A stretch of 64,000 bases of DNA from Rhizobium mesoamericanum STM3625 (GCF_000312665.1 NZ_HF536772.1:3271166-3335165); one strand, 5' to 3'. Numbered from the stretch's first letter, positions 9,552 to 19,599 are shown. Notes: generated from the letters alone by a model not told the origin. Made by a program: numbers and translations.

Positions 9552-9609
9552 GGCTCCTGCGCTAACCCGTCCGGACGGACTACGCGACGGGCTTGCATTC
9601 GCAGGAGCC
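9552..9609. repeat. Nested inverted repeat (possible cruciform or REP-like element)
   Basis: GGCTCCTGCG (9552-9561) is perfectly complemented by CGCAGGAGCC (9600-9609). The enclosed segment contains the perfect 12-base palindrome CCGTCCGGACGG (9567-9578). No T-run follows, so it is not a classical terminator. It lies just after the MFS remnant and before a short gene. It could be a REP/RIME-type element or the end of a lost mobile element. Confidence 0.5.
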
Positions 9610-9767
9610 GGTGGATATTCTCCTCCATATAAATACGTAGTGATATAATATATTTCCGCTTCCTCGAGGCATGCGACGACCTCTTTTTGACGAGAGTTTT
9701 AGCAGTGCTCCGACCAGGCGCCTAAGCAACTTCTAACAATTTCGCCTCCCTTCATGAGGATCGATTG

Positions 9768-10127
9768 ATGGTTAATTCGTCGCTGCGGACAATCATCACG
9801 TCGCTGAAGATACCGGTCGCAACGCTTGCGGTTACATTGGCCTCGCTTCAATTTCCTGAAGGCTCCGGCTCGGCCGAGGCGCAGGATCCCTTTGCCAGTT
9901 TTCCGGTGGTTATTACGTGTGAATACAAGGGGACGTATCACGCGTTCTATCTGTCGAGAGTGTCCAAAGACGGTACGGCGACTTTCGTGGCCTCTGATCG
10001 GATTGCCGGTACGATTACGTTGAACGGCCAAGCCAAAGCGGTTGGTGGGTCAGACGGCGGAACATGCTTGGGCAAGACTCTCAAGGAGCTGCGGGCATCA
10101 GGGCAAGCGCACGACTTGAAGTCTTAG
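9768..10127 (+). CDS. Small exported protein of unknown function
   Basis: A 119-residue protein from ATG 9768 with GAGGAT upstream. The first 40 residues look like a long signal peptide ending near SAEAQ. The mature part (about 80 residues) is beta-rich with two cysteines (ITCEYKG and GGTCLGK) that could form a disulfide in the periplasm. It carries no motif I recognise. It stands between a dead MFS gene and the ABC-like gene, on the same strand as the latter but 167 bases away. Confidence 0.6.
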   Translation: MVNSSLRTIITSLKIPVATLAVTLASLQFPEGSGSAEAQDPFASFPVVITCEYKGTYHAFYLSRVSKDGTATFVASDRIAGTITLNGQAKAVGGSDGGTCLGKTLKELRASGQAHDLKS

Positions 10128-10294
10128 ACCACCAACATAACGCCTTTGCAGGCTATCGGTCTGCGAGAGCTTAGCACGGGGGACCGATGGCGCAGGTGGA
10201 CTGAACGGGGAACAAAATGTGAGCAAACCGTCCGAGAGGCCGGGATATTGGCAACAAAACCAGGGCATGGCTCGGCGCGGAAAAGGGGGGAGGC

Positions 10295-11968
10295 ATGGAA
10301 AACCGACAAGCTCCCTTTAGGGTAACAGCGAGCCGCTTTCTGCGTTCCGTGAGGCTCTTCATCTCGTCGGATGTTGGTGGCCGTGCAAAGCTTCTGATCG
10401 CGTGCCTTGTGGCACTGCTCTTCGGGATTAACGTCCTGAATGTGCTCAATAGCTTTGTTGGCAGAAACTTCATGACGGCGATCGCCGACCGGCAGATCAG
10501 CGAGTTCTCCCGACAGGCCGTCTTCTATCTCATCGTGTTTATCGGCTCCACCGTCGTATCCGTATATGCGAGTTTCACTGAAGAGCGTCTCGCGCTCCTG
10601 TGGAGAGATTTCCTCACGGGTCGCGCCATCAATCTCTATCTCTCCAACGGAGCCTTTTACCGGCTGGATCTTTCGGGGGAGCTCTCTCATCCGGATCAGC
10701 GGATGTCGGAAGATATCCGTGCGTTTACCGTGACGACGCTGTCCTTCCTTATCATGATCTTTAACAGCAGCCTGACGATCCTTTCATTTTCAGGGGTACT
10801 TTTATCCATCAGCCCCGTGTTGTTCGCTGTTGCCTTCCTTTATGCTGCATGTGGCTCCCTTCTGACGGTCCGGCTGGGGCGACCGCTCATCAAGCTGAAC
10901 TACGATCAGCTCGACAAGGAGGCAAGCTTCCGGGCGGGTCTCATCCAGGTGCGGGAAAATGCCGAGCAGATCACGCTGTCCGGCAACGAGCGCCAAATGA
11001 ATTCCTTTCTAGCAAGCCGCCTCGATGATCTGGTTTCGAACTTCCGCGCCATGACATCGGTGAACCGCAATGTCGGCTTCTTCACAACCGGATACAACTG
11101 GCTGATCCAGCTCATCCCGGCCCTGATCATCGCACCGGCGTTTTTCCGTGGCGACATCGAATTCGGGGTCATCACTCAGTCGGCAGCAGCCTTCGCGATG
11201 CTTGTCGGGGCCTTCTCACTGATCATCAACCAATTTAAGTCGATCTCCAACTTTGCCGCCGTTGTGACGCGGCTCAGCATGCTGCAGGAAGCAATCGAAA
11301 ATTCTGAGCGCCGTACAAAATCGCAGATTGAGATCGACGGCAACCGAGACGGCCTTTCTTACGAGAGATTGACCCTGCTTTCGGAGCGCGATGGCTCACC
11401 GTTGTTCCGCGAGCTTACAGTGACCATTCCGTCTGGTTCGCGGGTACTGGTCACCGGCCAGAGCGAGAACCCGCCAAACGCGCTCTTCGGGGCGACCGCC
11501 GGTCTTGCATATCCCGGCTCCGGCAGAATTTTTCGTCCCGCTACCGACAGAATCCGCTTCATTCCGCAACAACCCTATCTTCCGCCAAGTACGTTGCAGC
11601 AGATCATCGTTCCGCCGGCGAAGAGTGTCGCTCTTTCGGATGAAGAGATTGCGGCGCTGCTTGCCGAATTCGGACTCGAACACATCTCTACAAATCAGGG
11701 AGGTCAACAGGAAATAGAATGGCTTACGGTTCTCACCCCGAGAGAACAACAACTGCTGATGCTCGCCAGCGCGTGCGCGGCTAGGCCACAGGTCGTTTTG
11801 CTGGAGCGGACCGAGGTCACGGTGGGGTGGGACCAATTATGTCGGATCATGACACGCTTTTCGGAAGACCGCATTGCCTGTGTTCATATCGGGAACGCAG
11901 CCCAGGTATCGTTCTATCACGCCATTCTGCAATTCGCGGATGACGGTACCTGGCGCTGGCAGACGTAG
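10295..11968 (+). CDS. ABC exporter-like protein with a degenerate nucleotide-binding domain
   Basis: A 557-residue protein from ATG 10295 with GGGGGGAGG directly upstream. Residues about 30-330 are six membrane helices of the SbmA/YddA-type permease fold. The C-terminal third aligns with an ABC ATPase domain, but its motifs are broken. Walker A is TGQSENPPNALF near residue 387, without GKS/T. The signature is LTPREQQLLMLA. Walker B reads QVVLLERTE and lacks the DE pair. The H-loop His is Asn in HIGNA. The frame is nevertheless open and continuous. ATP-driven transport is unlikely; it may work like proton-driven SbmA/BacA or serve as a scaffold. Phosphoketolase follows 76 bases later. Confidence 0.8.
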   Translation: MENRQAPFRVTASRFLRSVRLFISSDVGGRAKLLIACLVALLFGINVLNVLNSFVGRNFMTAIADRQISEFSRQAVFYLIVFIGSTVVSVYASFTEERLALLWRDFLTGRAINLYLSNGAFYRLDLSGELSHPDQRMSEDIRAFTVTTLSFLIMIFNSSLTILSFSGVLLSISPVLFAVAFLYAACGSLLTVRLGRPLIKLNYDQLDKEASFRAGLIQVRENAEQITLSGNERQMNSFLASRLDDLVSNFRAMTSVNRNVGFFTTGYNWLIQLIPALIIAPAFFRGDIEFGVITQSAAAFAMLVGAFSLIINQFKSISNFAAVVTRLSMLQEAIENSERRTKSQIEIDGNRDGLSYERLTLLSERDGSPLFRELTVTIPSGSRVLVTGQSENPPNALFGATAGLAYPGSGRIFRPATDRIRFIPQQPYLPPSTLQQIIVPPAKSVALSDEEIAALLAEFGLEHISTNQGGQQEIEWLTVLTPREQQLLMLASACAARPQVVLLERTEVTVGWDQLCRIMTRFSEDRIACVHIGNAAQVSFYHAILQFADDGTWRWQT

Positions 11969-12044
11969 CATAACGGCTGGCGGGCCGTGGAGGAAATACA
12001 TCGCAAAAGATTGAGGCGACAAGAAACTCGCTAGGAGGCTGACG

Positions 12045-14489
12045 ATGACGAACGCGACTCTTTCAACTGAAGACTATTCAAAGACCACTCCACTGGGGGG
12101 CGAAGAACTGCGCTTGATGGACGCCTATTGGCGAGCATCGAACTACCTCTCGGTGGGGCAGATATATCTGCTCGACAATCCGCTTCTGAAGGAGCCGCTC
12201 AAGCGCGAGCACATCAAACCGCGGCTGCTTGGTCACTGGGGAACCTCGCCCGGCTTGAATATGCTCTATGTGCACCTTAACCGGGTGATCAAGCGCGACG
12301 ACCTCAACATGATTTACGTGATTGGGCCAGGTCATGGCGGACCATCTCTGGTTGCGCATGCCTATCTGGAAGGAACCTACAGCGAGGTCTATCCGAACAT
12401 CAGCCAGGATGCCGAAGGTATGCAGCGGCTTTTCAAGCAGTTCAGCTTCCCTGGTGGCATTCCGAGCCACGTCGCTCCCGAAACTCCAGGAAGCATTCAC
12501 GAAGGCGGTGAACTGGGCTATGCCTTGAGCCATGCTTATGGCGCAGCCTTCGACAATCCGGATTTGATCGTTGCCTGTGTCGTCGGCGACGGGGAGGCGG
12601 AAACCGGCCCGCTCGCGACGGGGTGGCATGGCAATAAGTTCCTCAATCCCGCCCGTGACGGCTGCGTTTTGCCGATCCTGCATCTTAACGGCTACAAGAT
12701 CGCCAATCCGTGCTTCCTTGCCCGCATTCCCGAAGAGGAACTGCGGAAGTTCTTCGAGGGGATGGGATATGCCCCACTCTTCGTCGAGGGACACGAACCC
12801 GACAAGGTGCAGCAGCAATTGGCCGCGGCGATGGATACCGCCGTTGAAGAGATCAAGAGGATCTGGGCGGAGGCGCGCGAAAAGGGCAATCTCAAACGCC
12901 CGGCGTGGCCGATGATCGTTTTCCGGACGCCCAAAGGCTGGACTTGCCCGAGCGAAATCGACGGCAAGAAATGCGAGGACTACTGGCGATCGCACCAGGT
13001 CCCGATGGGCGAGATGGACAAGCTCGAACACATCGAGATCCTTCAGGATTGGATGAAGACCTACAAGCCCGACGAGCTTTTTGACGAGAACGGCAAGCTG
13101 CGCGCCGAGTTTGCCTCGTTGGCCCCTGCAGGGCACCGCCGAATGAGCGCCAACCCGCACGCAAACGGCGGCCTGCTACTGCATGACCTGAGGATGCCGG
13201 ACTTCCGGGATTATGCGGTCTCCGTGCCGCGACCCGGAGCGACAACGACCGAATCGGCCAGGGTTATGGGCAAGTTTCTGCGTGACGTCATGAAGCTAAA
13301 CCTGAATAGTAAGAACTTTCGGCTGTTTAGCCCCGACGAGAACAACTCCAATCGCTGGCAGGACGTTCTGGAGGTCACTGATCGCTGCTACATGGCCGAA
13401 ATCTATCCTGAGGACGATCACCTGTCGCCCGATGGGCGCGTTATGGAGGTGTTGAGCGAACATCAATGTCAGGGCTGGCTGGAAGGCTACCTGCTGACTG
13501 GACGCCACGGCTTCTTCTCCTGCTACGAGGCCTTCATTCACATTATCGACTCCATGTTCAATCAGCACGCCAAATGGCTGAAAGTGTGTAACGACATTCC
13601 GTGGAGGCGGCCGGTCGCGTCGCTTAACTATTTCCTGAGCTCGCACGTCTGGCGGCAGGACCACAACGGCTTCAGCCATCAGGATCCAGGCTTCATCGAC
13701 CATGTGGTCAACAAGAAGGCCGAGGTGATCCGCGTCTATCTGCCGGCCGATGCCAACACACTGCTTTCGGTCACCGACCATTGCCTTCGTAGCCGCAACT
13801 ACGTGAATGTCGTCGTTGCCGGAAAGCAACCGGCCCCGCAATGGCTGACCATGGACGAGGCGATCAAGCATTGCGCCGAGGGCCTGGGTATTTGGGAATG
13901 GGCCAGCAACGACAAGGGCAGCGAGCCAGACGTCGTGATGGCCTGCTGCGGCGACGTTCCGACGCTGGAGACGCTGGCTGCGGTACAGTTGCTTCGGCAG
14001 CACCTGCCCGAACTGAAGGTGCGCGTCATCAACGTCGTCAACCTCATGAAACTGCAGCCTTCGAGCGAGCATCCGCATGGACTTTCCGACCGCGATTTCG
14101 ATACGCTGTTCACCAAGGACAAGCCGATCATCTTCGCGTTCCATGGTTATCCTTGGCTTATCCATCGCCTGACCTACCGGCGAACCAACCACGGCAATCT
14201 GCATGTGCGGGGATACAAAGAGGAGGGCACGACCACGACGCCCTTCGACATGGTGGTCCTGAACGAACTAGATCGCTTCCATCTTGTCGAAGATGTCATC
14301 GATCGGCTGCCGCAACTCGGTGCCAGTGCCGCCTACCTGAAACAGCGGCTCCACGAGAAACTGATCGAGCACCGGCAATATATCGAGAAGCATGGCGATG
14401 ACATGCCTGAAATCAGCGGGTGGAAGTGGGGCGCCCAAGAGCAGACAGCCAGCAGGCACCGGACATCCACGGAAGGCGACAATATCTAG
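12045..14489 (+). CDS. xfp: Phosphoketolase (xylulose-5-phosphate/fructose-6-phosphate)
   Basis: An 814-residue thiamine-diphosphate enzyme of full family length, with AGGAGG ahead of ATG 12045. It splits xylulose-5-phosphate (and often fructose-6-phosphate) with phosphate into acetyl phosphate plus glyceraldehyde-3-phosphate (or erythrose-4-phosphate). Visible blocks include [32 protein letters not shown], the ThDP-binding [21 protein letters not shown] region near residue 185, and the later SWYEAF-like region ([13 protein letters not shown]) and [18 protein letters not shown]. No acetate kinase or phosphotransacetylase gene is adjacent. It would give a carbon-saving route from pentose phosphates to acetyl phosphate. 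Confidence 0.95.
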   Translation: MTNATLSTEDYSKTTPLGGEELRLMDAYWRASNYLSVGQIYLLDNPLLKEPLKREHIKPRLLGHWGTSPGLNMLYVHLNRVIKRDDLNMIYVIGPGHGGPSLVAHAYLEGTYSEVYPNISQDAEGMQRLFKQFSFPGGIPSHVAPETPGSIHEGGELGYALSHAYGAAFDNPDLIVACVVGDGEAETGPLATGWHGNKFLNPARDGCVLPILHLNGYKIANPCFLARIPEEELRKFFEGMGYAPLFVEGHEPDKVQQQLAAAMDTAVEEIKRIWAEAREKGNLKRPAWPMIVFRTPKGWTCPSEIDGKKCEDYWRSHQVPMGEMDKLEHIEILQDWMKTYKPDELFDENGKLRAEFASLAPAGHRRMSANPHANGGLLLHDLRMPDFRDYAVSVPRPGATTTESARVMGKFLRDVMKLNLNSKNFRLFSPDENNSNRWQDVLEVTDRCYMAEIYPEDDHLSPDGRVMEVLSEHQCQGWLEGYLLTGRHGFFSCYEAFIHIIDSMFNQHAKWLKVCNDIPWRRPVASLNYFLSSHVWRQDHNGFSHQDPGFIDHVVNKKAEVIRVYLPADANTLLSVTDHCLRSRNYVNVVVAGKQPAPQWLTMDEAIKHCAEGLGIWEWASNDKGSEPDVVMACCGDVPTLETLAAVQLLRQHLPELKVRVINVVNLMKLQPSSEHPHGLSDRDFDTLFTKDKPIIFAFHGYPWLIHRLTYRRTNHGNLHVRGYKEEGTTTTPFDMVVLNELDRFHLVEDVIDRLPQLGASAAYLKQRLHEKLIEHRQYIEKHGDDMPEISGWKWGAQEQTASRHRTSTEGDNI

Positions 14490-14545
14490 GGGCGCCAGGC
14501 TTGCAGATTGTTGTTCGGCTGGCGGCATTGAATGCCGATGCAATA

Positions 14546-14584
14546 CGCAAATCGCCCCTGCAGACGCGCAGAGGGTGATTTGCG
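14546..14584 (+). other. Stem-loop between phosphoketolase and glycosidase genes
   Basis: CGCAAATCGCCC (14546-14557) pairs with GGGTGATTTGCG (14573-14584), 12 pairs with one G-U, around a 15-base loop. No T-run follows, so it is more likely an mRNA-processing or stabilising hairpin, or an attenuator, than a simple terminator. Confidence 0.5.
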
Positions 14585-14646
14585 GGTCGGAACGAAGACG
14601 GCACCCACGGCCAAGTAACCGCAAAGCTGTTGGGAATGGGGGAGCC

Positions 14647-15963
14647 ATGATCGAGGTATCAACCGCACCGGATCCAGAGTTCACCGTCAGTGATGAGGAT
14701 TTCGCGCGATTGCAGTTTACGACGCTGCTTTATTATCTGCATTGCACGAACCCCGACAACGGGCTCGTTCGCGACAAGACACAAGACGGGGCACCGGCGA
14801 GTATTGCGGCGATCGGTATGGCGCTTGCAACGATACCCGTGGTTGTGAACCGCGGCGTCATCATCCGCGAGTTTGCCGCCAAGATCACCCGACGGCGGCT
14901 CGAATTTCTGATGCAATGCCACCAGGGACCGGAGCCAGATGCCTCCGGCTACAAGGGCTTTTTCTATCATTTCCTTGATATTGAGACCGGCCGCCGGGTG
15001 TGGGAATGCGAATTGTCGACCATCGACTCGGCGTTTCTGTTTGCCGGTGCCCTGACTGTTGCCACCTATTTTGATGCAGACACGGCCGACGAGGTCAAGA
15101 TCAGGACGCTTGCGACGTCGCTGTACGAGCGGGCGGACTGGAACTGGGCGCGCGATCAGGGTGCGACACTGACGCACGGCTGGAGGCCGGAGTCCGGCTT
15201 CATCCCTTATCGCTGGCGCGGTTACGACGAAGGTCTACTTCTCTATATACTGGGGCTAGGCTCGCCGACGCATCCGCTACCACCGGAAAGCTATGCGGCC
15301 TATACCGAGAGCTACGAGTGGCGAAACATCTTCGGGCGCGAGCTGCTCTATTCCGGCCCGCTCTTTACGCATCAGTTGTCGCACATGTGGATCGATTTCC
15401 GCGGCATTCGCGATGAATTCATGCGCGAGCATAACAGCGACTATTTCCAGAACAGCCGACAGGCGACTTTCGTGCAGCAGGAATATGCGATCCGAAATCC
15501 GATGGGTTTTGAAGGCTATGGCGAGCATTGCTGGGGATTTACCGCAAGCGACGGCCCCGGCTGGCATACGGCGGAAATCGGTGGCGTGCGCCGTGAGTTT
15601 TTCGATTATATTGCTCGCGGCGCGCCGTTCGGGCCGGATGACGGGACCGTATGTCCTTGGGTTGTCGTGGCATCACTACCTTTTGCGCCTGAGATCGTCA
15701 TTCCGACCGTTCGCAGCTTCGCGCGGATGAACTTGGGGATGACCCGGCTTTACGGGTTTAAGCCTTCGTTCAATCAAACCTTCAAGGATGCGACTAGCCC
15801 GACAGGCTGGTGGATCAGTCCCTACCATTTCGGGATCGATCAGGGGCCTGTGGCGCTGATGATCGAGAACTATCGAACGGGCTTCCTGTGGAATCTGATG
15901 CGCGACTGCGAACCTGTCGTTTCCGGATTGCGCCGGGCGGGCTTCACCGGCGGGTGGTTGTAG
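14647..15963 (+). CDS. Glucoamylase-family protein (PF10091-type; possible beta-1,2-glucanase)
   Basis: A 438-residue cytoplasmic-looking protein. I chose ATG 14647 because GGGGGAG lies upstream; the longer upstream frame is poor coding sequence. It has the (alpha/alpha)-barrel pattern of the PF10091 glucoamylase-like domain, with DTIDSA-like ELSTIDSAFLFAGAL, ESGFIPYRWRGYDEG, HQLSHMWIDFRG, CWGFTASDGPGW and DGTVCPWVVVASL. The same domain occurs in cyclic beta-1,2-glucan synthases and in GH144 endo-beta-1,2-glucanases, so a beta-1,2-glucan substrate is plausible in a rhizobium. No signal peptide is visible. It follows phosphoketolase by 157 bases on the same strand. Confidence 0.75.
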   Translation: MIEVSTAPDPEFTVSDEDFARLQFTTLLYYLHCTNPDNGLVRDKTQDGAPASIAAIGMALATIPVVVNRGVIIREFAAKITRRRLEFLMQCHQGPEPDASGYKGFFYHFLDIETGRRVWECELSTIDSAFLFAGALTVATYFDADTADEVKIRTLATSLYERADWNWARDQGATLTHGWRPESGFIPYRWRGYDEGLLLYILGLGSPTHPLPPESYAAYTESYEWRNIFGRELLYSGPLFTHQLSHMWIDFRGIRDEFMREHNSDYFQNSRQATFVQQEYAIRNPMGFEGYGEHCWGFTASDGPGWHTAEIGGVRREFFDYIARGAPFGPDDGTVCPWVVVASLPFAPEIVIPTVRSFARMNLGMTRLYGFKPSFNQTFKDATSPTGWWISPYHFGIDQGPVALMIENYRTGFLWNLMRDCEPVVSGLRRAGFTGGWL

Positions 15964-16047
15964 GCAGCTCTTTTTTCGCTGATTTCGAGCGCGCCTTGTC
16001 AATGATCGGAGACGGCGAGCCTGTTCATTGGGCCCGGCCCGCCAGGA

Positions 16048-16338
16048 TTATCGAGATCCGCGGAGCTGATCGTCCTTCAACCAGTTCCGGTTGAAGACAT
16101 TCGCCGTTTTCTCCGTCATCTGCGAGGTGTGCACGATGTCTTCCCGCAGCCACCAATCAATTGAGGTTGCAGGTGCCGAAAGTACTCCCTGCTCCAGATC
16201 CGTCCTAACCAAGAGGGATATAGATTGGATGTGCGGAGACTTCGCCGCGGACGTTTCTGCAGCCGACAACGACAGAGGAGCCCAAAGACCCGTCACCAGA
16301 ACGGAAACGTATACCGGAAGCATTTGCGCGTACGACAT
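16048..16338 (-). CDS. Hypothetical small exported protein
   Basis: A 96-residue reading frame from ATG 16338; a GTG at 16347 is an alternative. The first about 28 residues form a plausible signal peptide with an Ala-rich cleavage region (LSLSAAETSAA). The rest (about 68 residues) has no recognised motif. The ribosome-binding site is weak. It lies in a 530-base stretch between the glycosidase and the LysR gene, convergent with the glycosidase. Confidence 0.4.
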   Translation of the reverse strand: MSYAQMLPVYVSVLVTGLWAPLSLSAAETSAAKSPHIQSISLLVRTDLEQGVLSAPATSIDWWLREDIVHTSQMTEKTANVFNRNWLKDDQLRGSR

Positions 16339-16497
16339 CACATGCACCCCGCCAAGACTCCGCCAATACTACAACGCCCGACGTCGAGTATACAACGAGA
16401 CTCTGTATTCTTGGTCCTTGACCCGGAATATGCCAGCAGCAAAGCATTTAATCGATTAAATAACGGCAGACATTCTGGGAGCGCCTACCTTTAACCT

Positions 16498-17388
16498 CTA
16501 GATCCCTGTTGCTCCTGCTTGCAGGGCTGCGCGTACCGCAGAGACGAAGGTTCGTACTTTGGGCAATACATTTCGGGTCGTCGGATAGACGGCCCAAATG
16601 CTGATCTCCTCTGGAGCGCAATCTTCAAGGACAACGCGCTGCAAACGACCGGTCTGAAGGTCGTCGGCTATTGCCCATTCCGACAGTAGAGCAATGCCAC
16701 ATCCGGCTACACATGCAGCCTGGCATCCAGCGATGCTACTGGACGAGAAGCGAGGAGCGATACGAACATGCGTTTCCACATCGCCTCGCACGAACGTCCA
16801 GTGTGTGACCCCTGTCATTGGAAGGCACTGGTGATGAGCGAGTTCATCCAGACGCTTCGGGGGGGCGTGCCGCTGGAGGTAATTCGGAGAGGCAACCAAG
16901 GTGCGCGGGTTGTCGGCCAACTTCTGCGCTATCAGGCTGCTGTCGCGCAGACGCGCGATACGGATAGCCAGATCGGTGCCGGTGGCAGTGAGGTCGGGAA
17001 GGCGGTCGTTCATGTCCATTGCGATCTGCATTTCGGGGTTCGCTGCCAGAATGCCGGGGAGCAACGGCGCGACTATCTTCATGCCAAAGGCTATCGGTAC
17101 CGAGACGCGCAGAAGACCGGCGGCGCCCAGCATGTCTGCTCTCACCCGCGCTCGCCCCTGCTGTTCATTTTCGACGATGGCCATGGCGAAAGGCAGGAAA
17201 GCTTCACCCTCGGGGGTAAGTGAAAGGGACCTCGTGGTTCGGTGAAGCAGCCGGACACCAAGACTGGCTTCCAAAGAGGCTAGGCGGCGTGTGGCCGCCA
17301 TAGGAACCAAACCAAGTCGGCGACCGGCTTCGGAAATGCTCCCTGAAGAGGCTGCTCCCACAAAGACGGCAAGGTCGTCAGTGTTCAT
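16498..17388 (-). CDS. LysR-family transcriptional regulator
   Basis: A 296-residue LysR protein: N-terminal winged helix (about residues 1-60; SISEAGRRLGLVPMAATRRLASLEASLGVRLLHR region) and a periplasmic-binding-like effector domain to the end. It is divergent from an MFS transporter across a 103-base gap that holds a TTGAT-N10-ATCAA dyad. By the usual LysR arrangement it should control the MFS gene and the following monooxygenase remnant. Effector unknown. Confidence 0.88.
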   Translation of the reverse strand: MNTDDLAVFVGAASSGSISEAGRRLGLVPMAATRRLASLEASLGVRLLHRTTRSLSLTPEGEAFLPFAMAIVENEQQGRARVRADMLGAAGLLRVSVPIAFGMKIVAPLLPGILAANPEMQIAMDMNDRLPDLTATGTDLAIRIARLRDSSLIAQKLADNPRTLVASPNYLQRHAPPKRLDELAHHQCLPMTGVTHWTFVRGDVETHVRIAPRFSSSSIAGCQAACVAGCGIALLSEWAIADDLQTGRLQRVVLEDCAPEEISIWAVYPTTRNVLPKVRTFVSAVRAALQAGATGI

Positions 17389-17440
17389 TATAACGGAATT
17401 CGATAAACGGGCTGAACATCATCCAATACTAAACCGAGTT

Positions 17441-17460
17441 TTGATCAAATGCTACATCAA
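17441..17460. promoter_or_regulatory. Probable LysR-type operator
   Basis: TTGAT (17441-17445) and ATCAA (17456-17460) form a perfect 5-base dyad with a 10-base spacer in the short divergent promoter region between the LysR and MFS genes. LysR proteins typically bind such interrupted dyads. It lies about 30 bases before the MFS start. Confidence 0.5.
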
Positions 17461-17491
17461 TTGCCATCTCATAGCTTGAAAGGCAGAGACA

Positions 17492-18697
17492 ATGACAATT
17501 GCGACATTCAATCACAAAACGACGGTGGGCGTCAGTAGAACGGCTTTGCTGGCAATGGCGTCGGCCAGCGGTATCGCGGTCGCCAACATCTACTACAACC
17601 AGCCAATGCTGGGCATAATCGAAGCGAACTTTCCGGGCCAATCCGCAACTGGATTGGTCCCGACGGCGACGCAGTTGGGGTACGCCTTGGGCCTATTTCT
17701 GCTGTTACCGCTCGGTGATCTGGTTCACCGTCGAAAGCTCATAATCGGACAGTTCATAATCCTGGCGATCGCGCTGTCGCTTGCCGCGGTGTCATCGTCG
17801 GCGTGGATGCTGGTGGCGAGTTCGCTGCTCGTCGGAGCAAGCTCGACCGTCGCGCAACAAATCGTGCCGTTGGCTGCCTCGCTAGCGCCGCCTGAAAAAC
17901 GCGGGGCCACCATCGGTACTGTGATGGCCGGTGTCTTGTCAGGCATCCTGTTCAGCCGAACTCTTTCTGGGTTTGTCGGCGAACACGCGGGATGGCGGGA
18001 GATGTTCTGGATCGGCGTTCCTATGGCGCTGACCGCCGCCGCTCTGATGTTCGTTACTCTTCCGGATCATGCGCCGGCTTCTCGGATGCGGTACCACAAC
18101 GCGATAAAGTCGCTTGCCCATCTGTGGAAGAGCGAACGATCGTTGAGAACCGCAACGGTTGTGCAGGCCGCACTATTTGCATCGTTCACGACCTTCTGGA
18201 CGATCCTGGCCCTGTACCTCCAAGGCCCTGACTTCAAACTTGGTGCCGATGTTGCAGGCCTGTTCGGAATTGTTGGCGCGGTCGGCGTCTTCGCGGCTCC
18301 AGTTGCGGGTAGAATCGCTGACAAGCGTGGACCGCACTTCGTCGTATGGCTTGGCGCGATCCTCACCGTCATCTCTTGGGCGATCTTCGGGGCATGGGCG
18401 TCGCTCGTTGCTCTGGTTGTCGGAGTGTTCATTTTGGACTTTGGCATTCAGAGCGCCCTGGTCTCTAATCAACACATCATTTACGCGCTCAACCCAGAGG
18501 CACGTAGCCGACTGAACACCATCTTCATGACGGGGATGTTCCTTGGTGGTGCCGCCGGTTCAGCTATTGCATCCGCTGCTTGGGACAAAGGGGCTTGGAG
18601 CGCAGTGAGCATTGTTGGGGGTGTCCTGCCTTTGGCTGCTCTCGCTCTCAAAGCCTTGGGCCATGGCAACAAAGCAAATGCTGCTCACGCCAAGTAG
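17492..18697 (+). CDS. MFS exporter (DHA1 / YgaY-like)
   Basis: A 401-residue, twelve-helix major facilitator with the GIAVANIYYNQPMLG motif in helix 1 that marks YgaY/AraJ-type drug-efflux members, and the loop 2-3 signature LGDLVHRRK. Helices are evenly spaced to the C terminus. It should export a small molecule by proton antiport. It is divergent from the LysR gene and ends 9 bases before the monooxygenase remnant, which points to an ancestral LysR/MFS/monooxygenase detoxification module. Confidence 0.85.
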   Translation: MTIATFNHKTTVGVSRTALLAMASASGIAVANIYYNQPMLGIIEANFPGQSATGLVPTATQLGYALGLFLLLPLGDLVHRRKLIIGQFIILAIALSLAAVSSSAWMLVASSLLVGASSTVAQQIVPLAASLAPPEKRGATIGTVMAGVLSGILFSRTLSGFVGEHAGWREMFWIGVPMALTAAALMFVTLPDHAPASRMRYHNAIKSLAHLWKSERSLRTATVVQAALFASFTTFWTILALYLQGPDFKLGADVAGLFGIVGAVGVFAAPVAGRIADKRGPHFVVWLGAILTVISWAIFGAWASLVALVVGVFILDFGIQSALVSNQHIIYALNPEARSRLNTIFMTGMFLGGAAGSAIASAAWDKGAWSAVSIVGGVLPLAALALKALGHGNKANAAHAK

Positions 18698-18706
18698 GAT
18701 GTTGAC

Positions 18707-19573
18707 ATGCAACCGTTGAAGATTGGGATTGTCGGTGGTTCACTTGCGGGCTTGTTTTCCGCGATAATTCTCCATGGCGACGGTCACGATGTCACCGTTT
18801 TCGAGCGCTCCGCCCACGGCTTGGCCGGGCGGGGCGCCGGACTGGTCGGGCAAAGTGATCTTTTCCGAATGCTGCGTGCCATTGGATGCGAGCATGTAGC
18901 CCGAGTAGGGTCGTCGCGCGGGAGCGGATATACCTCGACGCCGAGGGTCGCATCGCGAAACGCATCGAAACGCCGCAAACCCAGATCTCCTGGGATACTC
19001 TTTACGCAACGATCGCTTCGAAGCTGCCGACCGAACGCTATCGTGCGGGAATGCCGGTCATGCATGTCGAGGAGTTCGTAGACCATGTGGCAATCAGTTT
19101 CGCAGATGGGCATACCGTCGACTTTGACCCCGTCATTGGTGCAGATGGACTGGCGTCGCGTGTGCGAAGCATCGTCAACGTCAACGACGCGAACGAGTTC
19201 GCGGGTTATGCCGCTTGGCGGGGGCATCATCCCGGAAAGCGATCTTCCGCCCGACGCGTCGATCCTGCTCGACCGCTTTTCACTTCATGTGAGGAAAGGC
19301 GTCCAGCTCTTGGATATCTCGTCCCTGGATCCGAGGGCGAAACGAAGCAGGGTTCCCGCCGATATAATTGGGTTTGGTACCGACCAGCTTCTGTGGACGA
19401 GCTTCCATCACTCTTTAATGGTACGAGTGGGAGGAAATACGACTTCTCATTACCACGTGGCGAATTCGCGCCTTCATGCAGGAAGCCGCTAATAAAGGAT
19501 GCTTTCGTGGTTTTGCCGTCGCACTTCGCCTTGGCGATCCAAGCCACGAGCAGCCCTTTCATCCAAGCTGGTG
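18707..19573 (+). pseudogene. FAD-dependent monooxygenase remnant with several frameshifts
   Basis: The start is intact: Rossmann motif KIGIVGGSLAGLFSAIIL with the paired acidic end of strand 2 (VFERS). Homology then moves between frames: frame of 18707 to about 18905, next frame to about 19215 (ARERIYLDAEGRIAKR and the FAD motif VIGADGLASRVR), back for about 75 bases (IPESDLPPDASILLDRF), then again to GYLVPG and RRYNWVWYR. The sequence stops being recognisable after SSPFIQA near 19573. The conserved GDAAF FAD segment and the C terminus are missing. It is therefore broken. Confidence 0.8.
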
Positions 19574-19599
19574 CAGCCAGGAGGGCGCTTTGGCAGTGG

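Noticed and set aside
10295..11968. Calling the ABC-like gene bacA/sbmA
   Set aside because: It keeps a full-length, though degenerate, ATPase domain that BacA/SbmA lacks, so the name would be wrong.
12078..13160. 360-codon minus-strand frame inside the phosphoketolase gene
   Set aside because: It lies entirely within a well-conserved gene; the frame follows from GC-rich third positions, and the product has no family resemblance.
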